DNA from: Artemia franciscana
Taxonomy: Eukaryota > Arthropoda > Branchiopoda > Anostraca > Artemiidae
Assembly (NCBI RefSeq): GCF_032884065.1
Contig: NC_088879.1
Span: forward strand, 22,368,038-22,432,037
DNA length: 64,000 nucleotides
Reading direction: 5' to 3'
Shown here: piece by piece, positions 11,692 through 23,600 of the stretch
Layout: each line of letters opens with the position of its first letter
Position numbering within the stretch: the stretch's first letter is position 1
Notes under the pieces: generated by a model
Seen by the model: the letters and a program-made list of their open reading frames with translations, nothing else
The model's database searches: none
What the model was told of the DNA's origin: nothing
Position numbers and translations under genes: made by a program

Positions 11692-14600
11692 GATACTTTC
11701 CCTATAAGTTTCATCTAAATACTCTCAGTATCATAAGTTTTATTAATAGCACACACATAGTGCTGTCTGGTTCATTCAAAATCTGCCACAACTTTCCCTA
11801 GAAGATCCAACATAATAATGTAAGCTGTTCTGAAATATTACTGTGTCACCTTTTTGACAATCTACATGCTTATAGTTTGTTTTGATATAGTTAAACATCT
11901 GCCCAAGTATTCCTTGAAAGCTTCAGCTTAATACCCTTACCATGTATACTAGTTTTAGTAGCAGCATGTACATAGCAGCTTTGATTTTCTTCAACATCCC
12001 CATCAATGCATGTTAAAAGTTTCAGCTTAATGCAATAAACCATTCATGAGGCATTGCTAATATGTCCTCTTGACAACCTGTATTTGTGTAGTGTGTTTCT
12101 ATACAGTTCAGAACTGTTTCAATATTCCCCAAAATTTTCACCTTAATACCCTTAGCTTTAGGAGCAGTAGTATTAATACCAGTAATAATAGTAATACCAG
12201 TAAAATTGATAGTTGTAGTAGAACTAGTAGTCACCTATCTGAAATTTTGATTGGATGTGTCTGGAAAATTGATGGGTGTGGGAGGGGGGCTGGTTACCCT
12301 CCAATCACTTTTGACTCTTAAAAAGGGCACTAGAACCTTCAGTTTTGAATTGAATGAGTTCTTTCCAAAGTTTCTACAACAACTCCTTATATATAAAATG
12401 TCTTTTTGAATACAGTTTGCCTACATTGCTCTTTACTTTGGCAGCACAATTGTGCTATAAGTAAAGAGTTATATTAACCCAAAGATGAGTAGAAATAAAA
12501 TGAAATAATATCAAAGTGAAAAACCACTATAAATCACCGTAATTAAATAAATAATACCTGAAAAATAATACCGATCACAATCAAGATTAGTGAAAAAAAA
12601 TTATATGGATTGACAGTTTAATGTATAGGCTGTAGTCATATTTGTTCCTGGAAGTTTCAATAGTTTTAGATTTGAAAGATAGAAAACATTTAAAATATAT
12701 TTTATTTTCAGTGAAGTACAAATTATGCTTGAGTCTTTAGAAGGCACAGGAGACATTAGTCCTACTCTTCTTTGTGGTAGTTTCTGCTCATTTTGAGTTT
12801 GAATTAGTTATTTATTGTAATTTCTGGTGTTTTTTTTTTAGTTTCATTTATTTATTTATGGTTTAATATAATTTATGCTTTACAAATTATTTCACTTTAT
12901 TTCTTCTTATCTTTGGCTCACTATAGCTCTTTATTTTTATTTGAAAAGTTTCTTTTTTAGATTTTTTTTTCCTTTAAACTAATTTCTGTTTGTTTTCCAT
13001 TGACTTGGTTTTTTCATTTTCCAAGAAAAGAATTTTTTAAATCTTTTCTGTTGGTTTATTGCTCTGAATTTATATGATACACTTCAACCACATACACATT
13101 TTCAAAATTTAATAGTCTTCCATGTTTTTATGAACTTTTATTTTGAATGTATACAGAGGAGTAAAAGAAATAAACAAAAGAAAAACTAAAAATGTGCCAA
13201 AATCATGCTTTTGAGGAGAGCAATGATACAAATTCTTGTGATTCATTAAGGACTACAACGCTTTGAGACAACAGTATGCCTACTTATAGTAAATAACTCA
13301 GTATAACTAAGGCTATGGTGGTAACACTATTTATTCAAATTTATTCAACACTATTTTATTCAATAAAAGATTACTTGAGCATAAGTTACTGTGGCTCTAT
13401 AAATAAGATTTTCAATAAATTAGTATGTTGTTAGAATTTATGCAAAAGGAAGGTATTGCTGTAGTTAATATTGTACATTTTCATGACTGTAAACGGGAAC
13501 AAAGAGACGTTTTTCCTTAATAGGATTGGAAATGGTGTCACATTTTCCCTTGTCTCTTTTTCCTGTATGAATATGACATCATCCCTTTTGGGGCAGTTTT
13601 GTTTTTCTTACATAAAGAGTTGCAGAATTGTAAGTATTCTTACTGAAGAACAACAATTTAGTCATGTGTCATCATGAACAAGCTAAAATGTTTAGTTCCT
13701 CTTTTTCAGGATGCGGTTTTGTTGGTCGTAATTTGGTAGAACTTCTTGTGAAAGAGCCAGATGTGGCGTTTATTAGAGTAGTCGATAAAGTACCTCCACA
13801 AATGGCATGGCTTAGCAGAAAACATGCAAGCGTTTTTGAATCTGAAAAAGTACAGTTCAGTAGTTGCAACCTTTTAAGTAAATGTAAGTATTTGAATATT
13901 TAAGCTTTTAGTTATTCTTCTTAATTTAGTAGAAAAGTTTTGATAGAAAAATAAATAAAATAGACTTGACCATATATGATGATACTTTGGGTTTACAAAA
14001 AAGTAATTTAAATCTTTTTCTTTTTGACATACCACGAGCTACTTTAATCAACAAACGTCTATGCAGACGTTAGTTGACAAAATGCAGGGAATGCTAGTAT
14101 TCATTATCCATTAGAGGGTCTCATTATTGCTTTAAAAGTTGGCCCTTAGAAAATAACATGTATAAGATTCAACATAAGAAAGCACACCAGAAGAAAGTCT
14201 ATAGGTCGATGATCAAACAATTTGTGGTAACGAACTGCAAGTAAGGAGCAACTCAGCCTGCTAGTAACCAAAACTCTAAAAACGGATACTAAAAAACTCT
14301 AAAAATCATTTTCTAATGATTCCAAATATATAAAATTTATTAAGTTTAATGTTACCCATCAATACCTATGAGCCAGAAAAAACTTGCTGGATTTTTGAAA
14401 AATGGAGGAAACACTCCCAAAAACGAATCTTAATGAAAATCACACTATCAGAATCACCATATCATAGAACCCTACTACAGAGGTTTAGAGTTCCCACCTG
14501 CGAAAATATGAATTTTTTTTTACTGGATGTAAGATTACAGATGTTTTTGTTTTTTTAGGGGGGATTGTATCAAACCAATGTTCCTAGAAGATCAGCAGAG

Positions 14601-17600
14601 GGCTCTTTGAACGGATATTAACGTTTCTAGTGCCCTTTTTAGGTGATCAAGAAGATTGGAGGGAAACTAGTCCCCCTCTCACGCTTTTTTTCCCAAAAGA
14701 GGCTTTGTTCACCATAATTGAAAGCTCCAATAACTATGTATTTGGGATTGACATGACCCTTCACAGCCACCAAGGAAAGGGCCGTAAGCTATTAAATTCG
14801 CTCATTGCTTACATATAGTATTTGTTATCAGAAGTATACATACATTTTGGGGGAGGGGGCTCTTTAGGTAGGATTTTCTATGTGGAGAATTTTCAATACA
14901 AAGGGAAGTTTCTAGGAGTGAACTCTCCTGGGGAAATTTTCCATGATTCTTGTACTAAATTCTTTTCATTTGTCTAACTTGCTCTTTGGTGACTCGACTC
15001 TGAAGAAACTTTCTCCGGGGGGGGGGGGTAAAAACTCCAAAGAGGGGGAATTCCCGGCATGATTTGGAAAAGATCTGAAATTAAATACAAACAAACTTTT
15101 TAAAATGAAAATATGCTAAGAATTTTATAGGTGGAATCAAGAAATTTTCTGATGGGGGGATTTTCAGCAATGATGCAAATTTAAAGGGAGGGACTTTCCA
15201 TAGAAGAATCTTTCGGGGAGAATTTTCCATAGAGGAGTGGCCAGATTTCTTGATATTATTTTGAAAAACGATCAGAAATTGAATAAAAAACAAGTATTTT
15301 TTTCTGAAAGTAAGGAGCAGCATTAAAACTGAAAATGAACAAAAGTTATTCTTTATATTAGAGGGCTGCTCCCTCCTCAGTAGCCTACTTTGCTCTTTAC
15401 CCTAAAGTTTAAATTTTCATCCCAATTCTTTAAGAATGACTCCTGAAACACAAGGGCTGTATAATTAGAATCAGAAGATTTTTTAGAAGTGCTGTAAAAC
15501 TTAAGCGTGAAGAGCGACGGATTGAGGAGAGAGCAGTCCCTCGCATATACGAAGTAAATTCTATCTGTTTTAAATTTTAATGTTGCCAATTAAACAAACA
15601 AAAAAATGTTTCAGCTAAGAATATATTGAAAGCTTTTAATAAATCTATAAAAATCAAAAATACCAACGATTTTCAAAAGATTTAAAATTGAACCAAAAAT
15701 GAAAGATCATATATAGACAAAATGTCGTGTAACAAATTAAAATGGAGTTAAGCTTATCAAAACTAATTAGAAAGGTTCTTAACATTGAGATCAGAAACAA
15801 AAGACTACATGGAGCTTATTGTTTGATAAGTTCTAAATCTCCCATCTAATTAAATAGGTTATTAATTAATAAATTCCTAATAAACTAAGCCACAATTATT
15901 CCTAACTTTCTTCATAGGCGAACACCCTTTAGGTTCTACCGCACAGTTCTTTGGTCAAGCCATGTAGTGAATAAAAATATATTATTTTATTTCTTGAATA
16001 AACTAGCACAGAAAAGGGATACTCAAAATTGTTCATTATGAAATAAATATTTCAGAAACATCCAATGCAAGGCCAAAATATATACTGACTCAATCAATAA
16101 AATTTTCTACTCCGGAGCTATGCCCGGAGCTATTTATTGCGCCAGTCGCTTGCAATTAGGAATACAAAAGAAGAATTTATTTCAAAAGAACACTTTTAAG
16201 AAAGATACTGTTATAAGGGAAATCGTTCCCCATTAGCCTCACATCTTTTGGCTTTTTGGCAGAAAGCCTTTCAGCAAAAGATGATGTAAAGGGCCTCACT
16301 TCTATTTTATGTGATAATTAAAACTGGCAAGTTTAAGAGATGAATACATAAAAGATAAGTGTATTCTAGGCCAAATATAGAGCCATGAACACAGTACAAA
16401 CAACATAAACGAAATGCACAAATAACATAAACTTTGATCAGCAATCATCACAAAACACTTAAATGAAACACTGCATTAACCTAATACTAGTACTTAATAC
16501 TTGAAACAAGAGCTAAGAGCTCATAAGACACTTGTGACAAGGCGAGAAGAGCTAAGAGTCAAGAGATCATATGGTATGAGCTCTAACAAAATTCTATGAA
16601 TCAATAGATTGATTTAAAAAGGAAAATAAGAGGCTTAATGCCGGCCAGGATTTAAAATAAGAGCTCTGAGTCCCGATGTCCTTCTAAATATCAAAATTCC
16701 TTAAGATCCGATCACCCACTCGTAAGTTATAAATACCTAATTTTTTCTAATTTTTCCTCTCCCTTTAGCCCCCCAGATGGTCGAATCTGGGAAAACGACT
16801 TTATCAAGTCAAATAGTGCAGCTCCCTGACACGCCTATCAATTTTCATCGTCCTAGCACGTCCGGAAGCACCAAACTCGCCAAATCACCGAACCCCTCCC
16901 TCCAACTCCTCCAAAGAGAGCGATTCCAGTACGATTCTGTCAATCACGTATCAAGGACATTTTTTTATTCTATCCACCAAGCTTCATCCCGATTCCTCCA
17001 CTCCAAGTGTTTTTCCAAGATTTCTCCCTCCAACTTCCCCCAATGTCACCAGATCCAGTCAGGAGTTAAAATAAGAGCTTTGAGACACGATATCCTTCTA
17101 AATATCAAATTTCATTGAGATCCGATCACCCGTTCGTAAGTTAAAAATACCTCATTTTTTCTAATTTTTCAGAATTAACCTCTCCCCCAACTACCCACAA
17201 GAGAGCGGATCCCTTCCGGTTAGGTCAATCATGTATCTAGGACTTGTGCTTATTTTTCCCACCAAGTTTCATCCCGATCCCTCCACTCTAAGTGTTTTGC
17301 AAGTTTTAGGTTTCCCCCTCCCAACCCCCCCCCCCCCAATGTCACCAGATCCGGTCGGGATTTAAAATAAGAGCTCTGAGACACGATATCCTTCTGAATA
17401 TCAAATTTCATTGAGATCCGATCACCCGTTCGTAAGTTAAAAATACCTCATTTTTTCTAATTTTTCAGAAATAACCCCCCCTCCCCCACTACCCCAAAGA
17501 GAGCGGAATCGTTCCGTTTATGTCAATCATGTATCTAGGACTTGTGTTTATTTTTCCCACCAAGTTTCATCCCGATCCCTCCACTCTAAGTGTTTTCTAA

Positions 17601-20600
17601 GTTTTAGGTTTCCCCCTCCCAAATCCCCCCCCAATGTCAAGAGTTCCGTTCGGGATTTAAAACAAGAGCTCTAAGGCACGATATCCTTCTAAACATCAAA
17701 TTTCATTAAGATCCGATCACCCGTTCGTATGTTAAAAATACCTCATTTTTTCTAATTTTTCAGAATTACTCCCCCCCCCCAACTACCCCAAAGAGAGCGG
17801 ATCCGCTATGTCAATCATGTATCTGGGACTTGTGCTTATTTTTCCCATCAAGTTTCATCCCGATCCCTCCACTCTAAGTGTTATCCAAGATTTTAGGTTT
17901 CCCCCCTCCAACTCCCCCCAATGTCATCAGATCCGGTCGGGATGTAAAATATGAGCTCTGAGGCACAATATCATTCCAAACATCAAATTTCATTAAGATC
18001 CCATCACCCGCTCATAAGTTAAAAATACTTCATTTTTTCTATTTTTTCAGAATTAACCGGCCCTCCACTCCCCCCCCCCCCCAGATGGTCAAATCGGGAA
18101 CACGACTATTTATAATTTAATCTGGTCTGGTCCCTGATACGCTTGCCAAATTTCATCGTCCTAGCTTACCTGGAAGTGCCTAAAGTAGCAAAACCGGGAC
18201 CGAAAGACTGACAGAATTTGCGATTGCTATATGAATGAATGAATGACTGTATTTAAAGCCATTTTTCAGGCCGTATACATACATGTATAACAACAAACAA
18301 ACTAAATTATGTAACAATCGACTTTTGAATAACAAGACCCTTCCGGACAAAATTTGCCACTGCTACTATATTTATTTTCGACATCGATTTCAAAGTTCCA
18401 AGAAGGGGCTCACGATCACCCAACCCAAGAAAGCTCCCTCTTAGCTCATTTAGCCCCTGACACCTGAAAAGAAAATGGTCTAGCTCATCAAGATCACCGC
18501 CAATTGGGCAAGTATACCGCATTTCCGGGTGACACCTATTTTTCCAAATACTGTAAAGAGGGAGACAGTTTGCTTGCACCTGCATCCAAGACCTCAGGGA
18601 TTCTTTTGGAATCCCTAATTTAAAATATAACTCTTCACCATAATTTTCTTTCACCTTATAGTAAGAACTTAAGCTTTCCGACTGGCTAAGGTCGTTCCAC
18701 CATTTCTGAATTTCTTGGTCTTCCAGCCTTGTTTGGATCTCTGACAGAAAGGCTTGTTGATCTGAGATTGGGCCGTCTCCTCCATTCCGTGCATACAATA
18801 GACCTGTGCTGTCCAGTAGTTTTTTGACATGGAAGGGCCATGACGATTTTTGTCCCAGGGTAAGTAATTCATCATACGCTGCTCTGATGAGTCTTGAGGA
18901 GGGACATTGCAGTATTTTCAGCCAAAACTTAATTGGATCTGTCTATGTTTTCTCATGGAGAAAAGTCCCAAATCTCCCTCGATGAAAAGTGTGTGAGTTG
19001 TGGCGTGCAGACCTAGCATTCGTTTATAATATTGTAGCTGTAGAGTTTCTAATGATTTTGCCACTTCTAGGCCCCATACCTCCCCTCCATAGTAGAGGAT
19101 TGGCCTTATTTTTGAGTTGAACACTTGAACACTATATGTCACTTGGTTAATACCAAGTGCCATAAAAAAAGGTCATTGAAAAGAAAACTTAACACTTGGA
19201 AAATACATAAATAAAATATTACATTTACTTTATACTGAGATTTTTTTTATTTAGTAAAATTTCCAGATACATTGCTACTCTTCAAATAAACTGTGGCGAC
19301 GTACTATTTAAGACACCTGGAAGTATCAACTCATTATTTCCCAATATCCCTTCCCTTATCGTAAAGAGCACCTGGCTCCAGCTTAAGCAATGCACTAAAT
19401 AATCGTCTTTAACTCTGTAAAGCGGGCAAGTATATCTGTCTTCATTGGAATATCTTCTTGTGACAAAACTTCTCTTACCGAATCATAATCCTTTTCTCTC
19501 ATAGGGAACAACACAATATCCCTCCAATTTTCATTACTGAATTCTATACATTCTCCGTCTATACTCTCTAATTAACTTGACCAAGTATAGGCAGCTGGGA
19601 TATCTGATAGGGCCTTTCTTTTATTATCACTTGATTTCATTTTTGACCAGAAATCTTTTGTATTACCTAGATTAAAAGCTTGCTCAAGCCCCATCTGTTC
19701 TTCTCTAAGATTCTGCCACTTTTTTCTTTTTATCAACCTTTTATATTCTCTTCTTTTTTCTTTGAATCTCAACAATAATTCATAGTTTTACTCAGATGAA
19801 GAGTAATTTTTAACTGCCTCTAGTAAATCTTTTAAATAATTTTTCATATCTTTACACTCATTATCAAAGAAATTTAAATTTATTTTCTTATTTAACCTTT
19901 CAGACTTTTGAGCACAATTATAAATAATTGAACCTAACTCGCTCAGAGTCATATCAACATCCATTGGTGATTTGTACATAATTTCAAGCCTTTCATTTGC
20001 CTCAGGCCGTAAAAGTTCATTTCCAAACAATTCCACCTCCTCACCACTCCACTCGGTCTTTCAAGGCTTCTTATAATAATCATTTTTTTTTCAAAATCAT
20101 CATTACTTTTCTTTACTACATTTTTTTTTCCCAAGATTCCCGCTATAAGCCTTAGTTTAACCTTTACTGGAAAATGATCTGACCCTATGATACTTAGAAC
20201 CTCAACGCACATTATGTATTTCACAAGCTCGAGCCCAACCAATTATATAATCAGTTATGCTTGGATTTTTCCCTGACAGACAGGTAAACTCACCCTCCTC
20301 TGCATCCTTACCAAATCGTCAATTTCCATCCACAAGAGTACTATCAAGCTTAGCTCTAGAACCCTCTTACCCGAAGAAATTAACCTTTCTTTTAAAGTCC
20401 TTGCTGCTTCTAGATAACTTATAAATATCAGGTATCAAATCTGGCGTTCCTACATAAGAAGCTTCATTCATTTCATTACAAAACCCCATATAAGGGTTAA
20501 AATCCCCCATAACTAAAAAATAATCATTTCCATATCGACAACGTATGTGTCTTATCTCTTCCTCAATCAGATCCCATATTATTTCATTACTATATGAGGT

Positions 20601-23600
20601 ATTCTGAGGAGCTATATATACTACTCCAAGCATCAATATTTTGCCCTTTGTAAGAAGAATTCGAACCCATACAGTGTTTTTTGAATTGCTAGGAATACGT
20701 AAATAATTTTGTAAACAACCCTGCTTAATTAACACTAAAATACCACCGTGATATCTCATATTTCCAGCCGCTTTCCTAGTAACTTTTTCTATTGAAAAAC
20801 ATCTGAAAGTTGGCACTGAATCTTCACTATGCCCCGTCTCAATTAAAACAATAACATCCACATCATCTAAATCTTGTAATATATGGTTTACCTTATTTTT
20901 TACACCTTGGATATTCCATGTAACTATACGCAAAGGGTGGACATGACCATAGTGTTCCTATTCACTTGGCAATAAAACATCATGTACTGGTAAGACGTAC
21001 GGCGAGACGGAATCTTAATTATGTTGGAACGAAAGTCGATAGTAATCAGTTGTATATGCAGTAGCCGGGCCTTTTAATGGACCTTTATAGTTAACTTCTC
21101 TTCTCGCAACATTACGAATGGTACAACTGTTCTCGTCTTCTGGACTAATGATTTCACTAATTTTTCTAACTTTTTTCATTATTATTTGTAACTTTAAGAG
21201 GTTTTCTAGTTTTTCAGTGACCTGGATGCGCTTTTGGAGCGTTGTGGTATTTCGTTTTTTTAATCCCAGGAGGAGGTTGAGTTTTTTTCGTAACTGTTTT
21301 TTCATGCTCTTTGACCTTGACTTAGTAGAAAGTAAATAGAAATTTCTCTAAGAAGGGTTTTAGAAGATTTCATCCCACGTAATCCTGTAACTTTATGGGA
21401 TGATATGCTATTGTGGGAACTGTCATTTGGCCTTCAAACTGCAAATGTCGAGATCTGTTGCACTTCCCCAGTAAATAGCTTATCCTCTGAAGTTTTAACT
21501 GTGTATCTTTGCTTATAAACATTGGTGTATATAGGCAAGCGGTTGCAGCAATCTGGGGATAGTCTTTGTAATTTTTTTGTGGAGAGGGGGGGGGGGTCAA
21601 AAGCTGCGAAAATGTTGAGGTGTTTTAGTGAATTGCTTACTTTAGTAAATTCCCTATTTTGTAAGTTTTTCTTATATATTGTGGCTATTCGCCTTTCTAG
21701 AGGTGTCCAGGATATTGGATACGAAAAAATTTTTCTATAAGAAAAAAATGTCTTTATATAGAGTCAAAATATGTTCTACCTAAATTGAATATACACGTTA
21801 GATTCATAATTTTTTATTTTTTTTTTAGTATCAAGAGAGAAGGTTTTTCTTCGTGAGGGTATGAGAAGCTTTGATTTTGTTATCAACTTGGCTGCTGAGA
21901 CCAAGCCAGGTCAAGACGAAGCCGTCTATAGAGAAGGCATTGTGTCCCTTTCAGTGGCATGTGCTGAAGAGGCACTAAAAACTGGCGTTAAGCGTTACGT
22001 GGAGCTTTCTTCTGGAAACATGGGAAGTTCTGAAAAGGTGAACGAATTTTAAAATCATGTTTGTTTGTTTTTAATAGCCTAAGCTCTGTGCAGAGCCATG
22101 TACCCATAGAATCTAGATCTGCCAACTGCAAATGTTAATAAAACCCTTCACAGTGATAAAAGTCGTTAGCATCAATTGGCAATATTACCAGCTTATGAAA
22201 ATCATGAAAAATTCCGCATAGGTTCGTTAATTGGCGATTCTTTGGCTAGTAAGAATTGTTAGATTTTTTTAAATCTACAATGTAAACTCAAATTGGGTAA
22301 AGATTAGGGTCAGAATTTGCAGCATTTAATTTTTAATGGCAAAATTAGCTTAAGTGAGACTAAAATCTTATGATTTTGTCTAGTAATGTCCAAGAAAATC
22401 TGGAGGTGGAGAATCCACTGCCAAGGATTATCACCGTAACTAGGATGAGCCAAACAAGTGTTGCCGATATAGGTTAGTAAGAATTGAATTATGTTAATGA
22501 ATTAAAAAAATATCTCAAATGTGTAAAAAAAAGGTAGGTAAATGTTATCGAAATTTTAGTTATAACGGAAAATTACCCCGTTTGGGCTAATGATCTTCAC
22601 TATTTCATCTAGTATAATCAAAGAAAATCTGGCAATTGTAGTTTTATGGGCTGTTGCAATGCAGGTATAATCAGAGGCAACGCTATGGCGTTGCCTAGTA
22701 AAGGCCATATGGCTCCAATGTTTTATTATTTAATCATTTTTATCCAGAAGCACTTCATATAGAAGGCGTCGTCGTATAAACTTACGAGGTGGCTCATTCA
22801 GCTGGAAACTGGAAATTCTAGTGTCCTTTTGAAGAGTCAAAAGTGACCGGAGAGCAACAAGCCCCCTCCCCACACCCTATTTTCCAAAATACATCCGGTA
22901 AAAATTTTGAGATAACCATTGTGTTAAAAATAGTCCAATAATCATGTAATAAAAACTCCGGGGTCGGCACAACTACCGAGGGCCCGGAAGCAGTCGTTGT
23001 AAGTTATGCAAAAAAAAATAATTGAAGAAAAACGGGTTTAATTTCTTATAAAGCAGTGACAACAAAATAAAGTAAAAACTACACTTTAGCTAACCATAAA
23101 ATGAAAATACTCCGAATATTTCGGCCCCACGTCCGGGAGCCTTTCTCAACGGAAAAAAAAAAACAACAAAAAAGGAGAAAATTACAACAATTTAAGACTA
23201 TTTTTAAGACATTATAAAAATGCCACGACAACTAAACCAACATAAAAAATATAAACAATCAAATATATAATAAACAAAAACTCACATTTTAAAACAAACA
23301 CTCCCGCAACTGACTGTAACTTTAGAAAAACTGATGTGATTGTTTATATTGGCACTTTCCTCTGCCACAATCGATGTATAAATGGGAATCTATTAAAAAT
23401 GAAAAATATAAATACTTGCAACAATGCGAAAAGAGGTCACTCAACCCCAAATCCAACCAAAATCTTACAGGTTAATGAGACACAATTATGAATTATAAAT
23501 TGAATGGATTTTTTCATTTGCTATTTTAGCTGCCGTCCGTTGACTTCTTACAGCATTGACCATGCTTTGACCTCCGTTCGCAAGGTTATTACTTGTTTCA

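Noticed and set aside
11422-11718. 98-codon plus-strand frame ending in poly-Phe
   Set aside because: The end is the poly(T) run at 11634-11687. Nothing in the rest resembles a protein.
16777-17118. A 113-codon frame (MVESGKTTLSSQIVQ...) with a similar 98-codon frame at 34938-35234, looking like a conserved protein
   Set aside because: Both lie inside the family B core units and the similarity is that of the DNA repeat. The frames end at different places and no codon-level constraint is apparent.
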